Positions 57,172 to 64,000 of a DNA stretch of 64,000 nt are shown here, in pieces. Position numbers and translations under genes: made by a program. Source of the stretch: an uncultured Tateyamaria sp. (GTDB lineage: Bacteria; Pseudomonadota; Alphaproteobacteria; Rhodobacterales; Rhodobacteraceae); NCBI RefSeq assembly GCF_947488715.1, contig NZ_CANLAG010000001.1:1-64000 (forward strand). The letters run 5' to 3'. Numbering within the stretch: the stretch's first letter is position 1; each line of letters opens with the position of its first letter. The notes beneath the pieces are model-generated. The model made no database searches, was not told where the DNA came from, and saw only the letters and a list, made by a program, of their open reading frames with translations.

Positions 57172-58155
57172 ATGACAACCGGTTCGCAACTTGCGTGGGA
57201 CGACACCGTCCTGCCATTTCAACTTGATGCTTCGGACATGCGCGGGCGCGTTGCGCGCCTCGATGGTGTGCTGGATGGCATCCTGAAGCAACACGACTAT
57301 CCGCCACAGGTCGAGGCACTTGTTGCAGAGATGGCGCTGTTGACGGCATTGATTGGCCAAACGATCAAACTGCGCTGGAAGCTGTCGCTGCAGGTCCAGT
57401 CCAAGGGTCCGGTGCGCATGATCGCCACGGATTACTATGGGCCGGAAAACGAAGGCGACGCGGCGCGCATCCGTGCCTATGCCAGTTATGACGCGGATCG
57501 GCTGACCGATGGCGCGCCCTTTGATCAGGTTGGTGAGGGGTATTTTGCCATCATGATCGATCAGGGTCAGGGCATGACGCCGTATCAAGGTATCACGCCT
57601 CTGGCAGGTGGGTCGCTTGCCGCCTGTGCAGAGGCGTATTTTGCCCAGTCCGAGCAGCTGCCGACCCGCTTCCAACTCAGCTTTGGTCGATCCACGGAAC
57701 CGGGTGTCGCGGAACACTGGCGCGCGGGTGGTATCATGCTGCAGCACATGCCTAAAGCGTCCCCGCTGATGGCCAAAGGCGAAGGCACGGGTGAGCTTCT
57801 CGAAGCTGACGATCTCTTGGATGGCGATGCGTCAGACAACTGGAACCGCGTCAATATCCTGCTGGATACGGTTGATGAAATCGAACTGATTGGCCCGAAA
57901 CTGTCGCCCAGCGACATTCTGGTTCGACTGTTTCACGAGGAAACGCCACGGGTATACGACACGCAGCCAGTGCGGTTCGGGTGCACCTGTTCCGAGGACC
58001 GTGTGCGTCAAAGCCTGTCGATCTATTCGGCGCGGGATATTGAGACCATGACAACCGATAATGGGCGTGTGACCGCCGATTGTCAGTTCTGTGGTGCCCA
58101 CTACAATCTCGACCCCAAGTCCGTTGGGTTCGAGGCAGAAACCGCCAGTGAGTGA
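57172..58155 (+). CDS. hslO: Redox-regulated chaperone Hsp33
   Basis: The 327-residue protein has the Hsp33 core and the C-terminal zinc cysteines C271-x-C273 and C304-x2-C307 (FGCTCSEDR and DCQFCGAHY). Oxidation releases zinc and activates its holdase function. The ATG at 57172 follows AAAGGA at proper spacing, so the longer frame from 57142 was rejected. It overlaps the following NUDIX gene by 8 bp. Confidence 0.95.
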   Translation: MTTGSQLAWDDTVLPFQLDASDMRGRVARLDGVLDGILKQHDYPPQVEALVAEMALLTALIGQTIKLRWKLSLQVQSKGPVRMIATDYYGPENEGDAARIRAYASYDADRLTDGAPFDQVGEGYFAIMIDQGQGMTPYQGITPLAGGSLAACAEAYFAQSEQLPTRFQLSFGRSTEPGVAEHWRAGGIMLQHMPKASPLMAKGEGTGELLEADDLLDGDASDNWNRVNILLDTVDEIELIGPKLSPSDILVRLFHEETPRVYDTQPVRFGCTCSEDRVRQSLSIYSARDIETMTTDNGRVTADCQFCGAHYNLDPKSVGFEAETASE

Positions 58156-58747
58156 CCTGATCACCCGCACGCGTCATGCCTTGGCGCGTGCGTGCCCCCC
58201 ATCATCTGATTTCGATCTGAACCCGGACACGGAACTGGCACCGGGTCGCAAATTGCGCCCCGCAGCGGTGCTTGCGCCGATCATTGCTGGCGATGACGGG
58301 TTTGATTTGATCCTGACCAAACGGTCATCCGCCCTCAAACATCACCCCGGACAAATTGCGTTTCCGGGTGGCAAACAGGATGAGAGCGACGCCGACCTGA
58401 TCGCTACCGCATTGCGCGAGGCACACGAAGAGATTGGCCTGCCGCGCGACAGCGTCGAAATTCTGGGCACCTTTGCGCCGCATGAAACCGTGACCTCGTT
58501 CACCGTCACCCCGGTGATCGGGCTGATAAACAGCCCGTTCGATGCGATACCCGAACCCGGTGAAGTCGCCGAAGTCTTTCGCGTGCCGTTGGCCCATGTG
58601 CTGAACCCGTCGCAATTCACGGTGGAATCCCGCCGGTGGCGGGGCAAGCGCCGGGCCTACTATACGGTTCCCTATGGTCCCTACTACATCTGGGGCGCAA
58701 CCGCGCGTATATTGCGGACATGGACCGATCAATTGTCACACACCTGA
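58148..58747 (+). CDS. CoA pyrophosphatase-type NUDIX hydrolase
   Basis: The 199-residue protein has the CoA-specific upstream motif LTKRSSALKHHPGQIAFPGG immediately before the Nudix box (residues to REAHEEIGL). Enzymes of this type cleave CoA and its derivatives to 4'-phosphopantetheine and 3',5'-ADP. The start is a GTG at 58148 overlapping the hslO stop by 8 bp. It overlaps the next gene by 28 bp. Confidence 0.9.
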   Translation: MSDLITRTRHALARACPPSSDFDLNPDTELAPGRKLRPAAVLAPIIAGDDGFDLILTKRSSALKHHPGQIAFPGGKQDESDADLIATALREAHEEIGLPRDSVEILGTFAPHETVTSFTVTPVIGLINSPFDAIPEPGEVAEVFRVPLAHVLNPSQFTVESRRWRGKRRAYYTVPYGPYYIWGATARILRTWTDQLSHT

Positions 58748-59892
58748 ACGCGTCAACACCGTTCCTGACGGACCGGCGGGCGCAGGCGCTTTGCAGCGCC
58801 ATTGACGCGGCGGGGCACGTTGCCCTGTTTGTCGGGGGATGTGTGCGGAATGCGATCATGGACGCGCCGGCCTCTGACATCGACATCTCGACGGATGCCT
58901 TGCCGCAGGACGTGATCCGCATTTGCAAAGCGGCAGGCTTTCGTGCGGTGCCAACTGGCATCGATCATGGCACGGTGACGATTGTCGTGGATGGCGCCCC
59001 GTTCGAGGTGACGACCTTTCGCCGCGATGTCGCTACAGATGGTCGGCGTGCGGTCGTCGCGTTTTCCAAGGACGTTGCCGAAGACGCGCGGCGCCGAGAT
59101 TTCACCATGAATGCGCTCTATGCGGATCGGACGGGCCTGATCATCGACCCACTTGGCGGCTTGCCGGATGCGCGGGCGCGGCGCGTGCGATTTATCGAGG
59201 ACGCAGGCCAGCGTATTCGCGAGGATTATCTGCGCACGCTACGGTTTTTTCGGTTCCATGCCTGGTACGCCAATCCTGAAGAGGGATGGGATGCAGACGC
59301 GCTGGATGGGATCGCTGCAAACCTCGATGGCTTGAACAGTCTGTCCGCCGAAAGGGTCGGGGCAGAGATGCTGAAACTTCTGGCCGCGCCCGAACCGACA
59401 GCGGCGGTTTGTGTGATGGAACAGACGGGTGTCCTGGGTCACATTTTGCCTGGTGCGACGTCCACATTGGTTGGCCCGCTTGTCCACCTCGAAGGGTTAA
59501 GCGGTGCCACCATTGATCCGGTCAACCGGCTTGCCGCGATGGGGGGCGATGATGTGGCGGCGCGACTGCGGCTTTCGCGCAAGATGCACCGGCAACTTGA
59601 TTCGACGCTTGAAAATTCAACCAGCACCTTTGGGGTGCACGCGCTGGGCCACGCAGCGGGTGCAGAGGCGGGGATCGGCGCATTGCTGCTGCGTTCCGCG
59701 ATGGCAAACCGCGTTCTGGAACCCGGCGATGTGGATGCCGTCCTGCAGGGGGCGGGCACCGAATTTCCCGTTAAATCGCAGGACATTCCCGGCCTTTCGG
59801 GTGCCGCACTTGGTGCGCGCCTCAAGGCGTTGAAACAGCTCTGGCTGGCTTCTGATCTGACCTTGACGAAAAAGGCGCTGCTGACGGCGTGA
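58720..59892 (+). CDS. cca: CCA tRNA nucleotidyltransferase / poly(A) polymerase family
   Basis: The 390-residue class II nucleotidyltransferase has LFVGGCVRNAIM, the catalytic DIDIST carboxylates, FRRDV, the RRDFTMNALY segment, and REDYLRTLRFFRFHAWY of the RNA-binding region. It adds or repairs the CCA end of tRNAs. Alphaproteobacteria usually carry one such enzyme, so CCA addition is favoured over poly(A) synthesis. The ATG at 58720 is inside the preceding gene. Confidence 0.92.
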   Translation: MDRSIVTHLNASTPFLTDRRAQALCSAIDAAGHVALFVGGCVRNAIMDAPASDIDISTDALPQDVIRICKAAGFRAVPTGIDHGTVTIVVDGAPFEVTTFRRDVATDGRRAVVAFSKDVAEDARRRDFTMNALYADRTGLIIDPLGGLPDARARRVRFIEDAGQRIREDYLRTLRFFRFHAWYANPEEGWDADALDGIAANLDGLNSLSAERVGAEMLKLLAAPEPTAAVCVMEQTGVLGHILPGATSTLVGPLVHLEGLSGATIDPVNRLAAMGGDDVAARLRLSRKMHRQLDSTLENSTSTFGVHALGHAAGAEAGIGALLLRSAMANRVLEPGDVDAVLQGAGTEFPVKSQDIPGLSGAALGARLKALKQLWLASDLTLTKKALLTA

Positions 59893-59941
59893 CTTTTGAG
59901 ACAAAGGGCGGTATGTCCAAGGGGAACACGGAGGAAGCATC

Positions 59942-59971
59942 ATGTTTTACGGGATCTGGAACGACACCTGA
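59942..59971 (+). other. Possible nine-codon leader ORF before the ABC exporters
   Basis: An ATG preceded by GGAGGAA with 5-nt spacing opens a reading frame MFYGIWNDT and stops. It lies in the 164-nt gap before the first exporter gene, whose own ribosome site is weak. It might be a translated leader or chance; no attenuator hairpin is obvious. Confidence 0.25.
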
Positions 59972-60056
59972 TATTGTCGCCGATCGTCCCTTGTGACGCA
60001 CCGGGCCTTGGCCCGCGTCATTCGCATGTTGCACTACATCTCTACGGATTACCCCC

Positions 60057-61895
60057 ATGTTCAAGTTCTTTGAATCGCTTGTCGATCCTTACGCGCCCTA
60101 TCAGCAATCTGACACGCCACCGACGCGGCTTTGGCCGTTCATGCGCGATTACGCGCGTCCTTTCACCGGTATCTTTGTTGTCGCCGGGATCATGTCCATC
60201 ATCGTCGCGGGCATTGAGGTCGGGCTGATCTACTATATGGGTCGCATCGTCGACCTGCTGGGCACGTCCCCGGCGATTTTCTGGGAAAATCACGGCACCG
60301 AAGTCCTCTTGGTCGGTGTCTTTATCCTGTTGATCCGGCCGGTCCTGCAGATGGTCGATGTCTTGTTGTTAAACCAGACGATCTTGCCGAATTTCGGGAC
60401 GTTGATCCGGTGGCGGTCGCACCGCCATGTGTTGCGGCAATCCGTTGGCTGGTTCGAGAATGATTTTGCCGGGCGCATTGCCAACCGGATCATGCAAACC
60501 CCACCCGCCGCGGGCGAAGTGGTGTTTCAGGTGTTCGACGCGATTTCCTTTGCACTGGCCTATCTGATCGGGGCCGCCATTTTGCTTAGCGTGGCGGATC
60601 CACGGTTGTTGTTGCCATTGGCGATCTGGTTTGCGGCTTATGCCTGTTTGATCGCCTGGACAGTCAAACGTGTTGGCCCCGCGTCTCAGGCAGCGTCGGA
60701 TGCGCGGTCGACCACCACGGGTCGGGTTGTCGATGCCTATACAAACATTCATTCGGTCAAGATGTTCGCGCACCATGATCGCGAGGTCGAATACGCCAAA
60801 GAGGCGATCGAGCTGACGCGCCGCACGTTCTTTGTCGAAATGCGTCTCTATACAATCATGGACGTTGTTCTGGTGACACTGAACGGGTTGCTGATTGTGG
60901 GCGTTGTCGGTTGGGCACTTGCGCTGTGGATGCAAGGCGCGGCCAGCGTCGGTGTTGTTGCCGCCGCGACTGCGCTGACGTTGCGGTTGAACGCGATGAC
61001 CGGTTGGATCATGTGGGCGCTTACCACGTTTTTCCGCCAGCTTGGCGTCGTTGCCGAAGGCATGGAGACCATCGCCCAGCCCATCTCGCTTGTGGATGCG
61101 ACGGATGCCAAACCGCTTGATATGGGTCTTGGTCAGATCACGCTTGATCGGCTGACACACCACTATGGGCGTGACAGCGGTGGTCTGAACGCGATAACGA
61201 CGACGATCCAGCCCGGTGAAAAGGTGGGTTTGATTGGTCGGTCAGGTGCCGGTAAATCGACCCTGGTCAAGCTGCTGTTGCGGTTCTACGACGCCGAAGA
61301 CGGGCGGATTTTGATCGACGGTCAGGACATCACGCAAGTCACGCAAGACACTTTGCGGCGCAACATCGGTATGGTCCAACAGGACAGTTCCCTGTTGCAC
61401 CGGTCTGTGCGCGACAACATTCTGTATGGCCGTCCCGATGCCACCGAAGCCGAGATGATCGAGGCCGCCAAACAGGCCGAGGCGCATGACTTCATCCTTG
61501 ATCTTGCAGACCCGCAAGGCCGCACGGGATATGATGCGCAGGTTGGCGAGCGGGGGGTCAAACTGTCTGGTGGTCAACGTCAGCGCGTGACTTTGGCGCG
61601 GGTGATTCTCAAGAATGCTCCGATCCTTGTTCTGGACGAGGCGACCAGCGCCCTCGACAGCGAGGTCGAAGCCGCGATTCAGAATACGCTCTACGAGATG
61701 ATGGTCGGCAAAACGGTGATCGCAATTGCCCACCGGCTGTCCACCATCGCCCAGATGGATCGGATTCTTGTGTTGGATGACGGAAAAATTGTCGAAGACG
61801 GCACCCACGACGCGCTTTTGGAAAGCGGAGGCCTATATTCGGAGTTCTGGGCACGCCAATCCGGCGGGTTCATTGCGACCGAGGCCGCCGAGTGA
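60057..61895 (+). CDS. ABC exporter, membrane-ATPase fusion (first of tandem pair)
   Basis: The 612-residue half-transporter has six membrane spans (residues 35-320) and a C-terminal ATPase with Walker A GRSGAGKST, signature LSGGQRQR, Walker B and catalytic Glu in LVLDEATSALDSEVE, and switch His in IAHRLST. All catalytic motifs are intact. It overlaps the next exporter gene by GTGA, so the two probably form a heterodimer or two homodimers. The substrate is unknown; lipid, peptide or drug export are all possible. Confidence 0.93.
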   Translation: MFKFFESLVDPYAPYQQSDTPPTRLWPFMRDYARPFTGIFVVAGIMSIIVAGIEVGLIYYMGRIVDLLGTSPAIFWENHGTEVLLVGVFILLIRPVLQMVDVLLLNQTILPNFGTLIRWRSHRHVLRQSVGWFENDFAGRIANRIMQTPPAAGEVVFQVFDAISFALAYLIGAAILLSVADPRLLLPLAIWFAAYACLIAWTVKRVGPASQAASDARSTTTGRVVDAYTNIHSVKMFAHHDREVEYAKEAIELTRRTFFVEMRLYTIMDVVLVTLNGLLIVGVVGWALALWMQGAASVGVVAAATALTLRLNAMTGWIMWALTTFFRQLGVVAEGMETIAQPISLVDATDAKPLDMGLGQITLDRLTHHYGRDSGGLNAITTTIQPGEKVGLIGRSGAGKSTLVKLLLRFYDAEDGRILIDGQDITQVTQDTLRRNIGMVQQDSSLLHRSVRDNILYGRPDATEAEMIEAAKQAEAHDFILDLADPQGRTGYDAQVGERGVKLSGGQRQRVTLARVILKNAPILVLDEATSALDSEVEAAIQNTLYEMMVGKTVIAIAHRLSTIAQMDRILVLDDGKIVEDGTHDALLESGGLYSEFWARQSGGFIATEAAE

Positions 61896-63724
61896 ACATT
61901 TCTGATTGGATCAAACCGTTTCGACGTGCCGAAGGGCCGCCGCCGCAGGCGCTGTGGCCCTTCCTCCGCTGGTGCCTGTCAGGTGCGTGGCCTGCATTGT
62001 GGCTGGCCGCGTTCTGTTCCGCTGCGGCCGGTATCCTCGAGGCAGGCACCGCGCTGATCCTGGGCCGGGTGATTGATGCCACTGTGCAGCTGGGTCCTGA
62101 TGGGTTCTTTACCGTGGGCAATATTGGTCTGGTTGTCGGCGCGCTGGCGTTTTTCCTGATCGCGCGGCCCATCCTCTTTGGTCTCAGTTCCGCGACCAAC
62201 TCGATCATCGTTCAGCCCAATGTGAACCCCCTTGTTTTGTCGCGCCTGCACCGTTGGACGCTTGGTCAGTCGGTGGGTTTCTTTGACGACGACTTTGCCG
62301 GGCGCATCGCCCAGAAGCAGATGCAGGCGGCGCGGGCAGTCACGGATGTGGTGTCCGAATTTATCAACGTGGTTGCATTTGCACTGGCCTCGTTGGTGGG
62401 GTCAGTGCTGTTGCTGCTGGCCATTGATTGGCGGGTGGCAATCGGTTTCGCGGTCTGGCTGGTGTTCTATTTCGCGCTGATCCGCTGGTATCTGCCGCGT
62501 ATTCGCAAACGGTCGGCGGCGCGCGCGGCGGCACGTGCGATGGTGTCGGGACAGGTCGTTGACACGATCACCAACATCAAAACGGTCAAGCTTTTTGCCC
62601 ACGACGATCACGAAGATCAGGCGGCGCTGGGCGCAATGGGATCGTTCCGCGAAACGGCGGTGGATTTTGGTGTTCTGGCCGCCGGTTTCAGGTTTGCGCT
62701 GATGGCGTTGGCGGGTCTGCTACCGGTTCTGTTGCTCGGTGGCACAATCCTGATGTGGCAGCGCGGGTTTGCCACGCCGGGTGACATCGTGGCCTCCGGC
62801 GCAATTGCCATTCGCATTGCGCAAATGACGGGCTGGGTCAGCTTTACGCTTATGGCGATCTATTCGAATATCGGCGAGGTCGAGGATGGCATGCGCACCT
62901 TGACCCCACGCACACGCGTCGAGGATCAGGCAGATGCGCACCATCTGTCCCATGTGTCGGGCGCGATCACCTTTGACCGCCTTGGGTTCAGCTATGGCCG
63001 TCAGACGGGTGGCATCGACGACGTGAACCTGTCGATCAAACCGGGTGAAAAGGTGGGCATTGTCGGCGCGTCCGGTGCCGGGAAATCGACCTTGGTTTCG
63101 CTGCTCTTGCGTCTCTACGAAGGCGAAAAAGGTCGTATTCTCATCGACGGGCACGACACGAGCGCGGTGACCCAGGACAGTTTGCGGCATAACATCGGGC
63201 TGGTGACCCAAGAGACGGCGATGTTCAACAGATCCGCCCGTGACAACATTCTCTATGGCCGACCGGATGCCAGTGACGACGACATGATCGCCGCCGCACG
63301 CAAGGCCGAAGCGCATGACTTTATCCTGGATCTTCAGGACCACCGTGGCCGCAAAGGATACGAGGCGCATCTGGGCGAGCGTGGTGTGAAACTGTCGGGT
63401 GGTCAGCGCCAGCGCATCGCCTTGGCGCGCGCGATCCTCAAGGACGCGCCGATCCTGGTGTTGGATGAGGCCACCAGTGCCCTCGACAGCGAAGTCGAGG
63501 CGTCGATTCAGGCCGCACTGACCCGTGTGATGGAGGGCAAGACCGTCCTCGCCATTGCCCACCGTCTGTCCACGCTGACCGAAATGGACAGGATTGTCGT
63601 CATGGATCGTGGCCGCATCGTCGAAGAGGGCGCGCATGACGTATTGCTGGCGCAGGGCGGGCTGTATGCCAAGTATTGGCAGCGGCAATCTGGTGGCTTT
63701 ATCAGTACCAAGGCTGCGGAATAG
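61892..63724 (+). CDS. ABC exporter, membrane-ATPase fusion (second of tandem pair)
   Basis: The 610-residue protein has the same layout as its neighbour: six membrane spans, Walker A GASGAGKST, signature LSGGQRQRIALAR, LVLDEATSALDSEVE and IAHRLST. The strong resemblance, including ALWPFLRW near the N-terminus and VGERGVKLSGG-type linker, indicates tandem duplication. The GTG start overlaps the upstream stop (GTGA). Both copies keep the catalytic Glu, unlike degenerate-site heterodimers. Confidence 0.93.
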   Translation: MNISDWIKPFRRAEGPPPQALWPFLRWCLSGAWPALWLAAFCSAAAGILEAGTALILGRVIDATVQLGPDGFFTVGNIGLVVGALAFFLIARPILFGLSSATNSIIVQPNVNPLVLSRLHRWTLGQSVGFFDDDFAGRIAQKQMQAARAVTDVVSEFINVVAFALASLVGSVLLLLAIDWRVAIGFAVWLVFYFALIRWYLPRIRKRSAARAAARAMVSGQVVDTITNIKTVKLFAHDDHEDQAALGAMGSFRETAVDFGVLAAGFRFALMALAGLLPVLLLGGTILMWQRGFATPGDIVASGAIAIRIAQMTGWVSFTLMAIYSNIGEVEDGMRTLTPRTRVEDQADAHHLSHVSGAITFDRLGFSYGRQTGGIDDVNLSIKPGEKVGIVGASGAGKSTLVSLLLRLYEGEKGRILIDGHDTSAVTQDSLRHNIGLVTQETAMFNRSARDNILYGRPDASDDDMIAAARKAEAHDFILDLQDHRGRKGYEAHLGERGVKLSGGQRQRIALARAILKDAPILVLDEATSALDSEVEASIQAALTRVMEGKTVLAIAHRLSTLTEMDRIVVMDRGRIVEEGAHDVLLAQGGLYAKYWQRQSGGFISTKAAE

Positions 63725-63762
63725 GGGTTTTGCAGATCGCAGCGGCCCAGTAGGCACCCACC

Positions 63763-64000
63763 ATGAGAAAAACAGTAACCATCGAACGGCTTGGCCAACA
63801 GGGCGACGGCGTCGCGGGCGACATGTTTGTCCCGCTGGCCTTACCGGGCGAAGTGGTCAGCGGCATCCCGGACGGCGACCAATTGACCGAGATGCGTGTC
63901 GAAACACCATCTGCGGACCGTGTTTCAGCACCCTGCCCACATTTCCGGTCCTGCGGCGGCTGCCAAGTGCAGCACGCCAGCGACACCTGCGTTGCAGGTT
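63763..64000 (+). CDS. RlmD/TrmA-type RNA uracil-C5 methyltransferase, 3' end missing
   Basis: Seventy-nine codons are visible before the window ends. They form a TRAM-like N-terminal domain (VTIERLGQQGDGVAG, FVPLALPGEVV) followed by CPHFRSCGGCQVQH, the cysteine pattern that binds the [4Fe-4S] cluster in RlmD/RumA enzymes. Members methylate uracil in 23S rRNA using SAM. The methyltransferase domain lies outside the window, so the exact target is not decided. Confidence 0.88.
   Translation, partial: MRKTVTIERLGQQGDGVAGDMFVPLALPGEVVSGIPDGDQLTEMRVETPSADRVSAPCPHFRSCGGCQVQHASDTCVAG

Noticed and set aside
57929-57944. Third parS-like sequence in hslO
   Set aside because: The left half TGTTTCACG is present, but the right half is shifted and not palindromic; it is ordinary coding sequence for LFHEET.

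Overview
This 64 kb window is chromosomal DNA from a GC-rich alphaproteobacterium. It is most likely a member of the Rhodobacteraceae (Roseobacter/Rhodobacter group). The evidence is the divergent regB / senC-regA redox locus, a hemY-type operon with a bacterial Mic60 homologue, the order maf-aroE-coaE-dnaQ / secB-fxsA / Tim44-mltA-smr, and the run hemJ-rho-mnmE-mnmG-rsmG-parA-parB. I see no phage, transposon, IS element, CRISPR array, rRNA or tRNA gene. Coding density is very high, with many 4-8 bp overlaps between neighbouring genes. The species cannot be named from the sequence alone.

Layout. 0-3.8 kb: 3' part of a Mic60-like gene entered inside a hexanucleotide repeat encoding Glu-Pro dipeptides, then hemY and a Wza-type polysaccharide-export lipoprotein. 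3.9-6.8 kb: ahcY, a small exported protein, an HD phosphohydrolase and a GNAT acetyltransferase. 6.9-9.6 kb: regA and senC divergent from regB. 9.6-19.6 kb: a DivL-like PAS protein preceded by a perfect CtrA-type site, then the tightly overlapping run tsaE-amgK-murU-addB-addA. 19.6-26.9 kb: trxA, a capsule-type protein, hslV plus an aldo/keto reductase, a DM13 protein, hslU, a lipoprotein hydrolase and an MFS carrier. 26.8-33.0 kb: smr, mltA, Tim44-like, fxsA, secB, dnaQ, coaE, aroE and maf.

The centre of the window looks like the replication origin. The 407-nt gap at 33016-33422 is the longest in the window. It carries one perfect and several near-perfect DnaA boxes, plus a 17-nt run of pure A/T. 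The maf-dnaQ block is transcribed leftward from it and the hemJ-parB block rightward. Two perfect 16-bp parS palindromes lie 3.4 and 5.3 kb to its right, one over the mnmG start codon and one inside rsmG, just upstream of parA-parB. Base usage on the + strand goes from C-rich on the left to G-rich on the right.

40.7-64 kb: hemW-rdgB-rph leftward, hrcA-grpE, mutS, maeB, a PfkB-type kinase, exported msrA, a sulfotransferase-like protein, argG, ilvA, a divergent Hpt / response-regulator-PP2C pair, a NUDIX gene, hslO, a CoA-type NUDIX, a CCA-type nucleotidyltransferase, two tandem ABC exporters and the 5' end of an RlmD/TrmA-like methyltransferase.

The genes combine origin-proximal housekeeping (segregation, tRNA modification, proofreading, mismatch and recombination repair, heat shock) with regulatory pieces typical of this group (RegBA, CtrA/DivL, Hpt-PP2C). 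I did not find a clearly new multi-gene defence or biosynthetic system. The best leads are the origin/parS architecture, the CtrA site before a kinase-less DivL-like protein, the Hpt/PP2C pair and the Glu-Pro repeat in Mic60.
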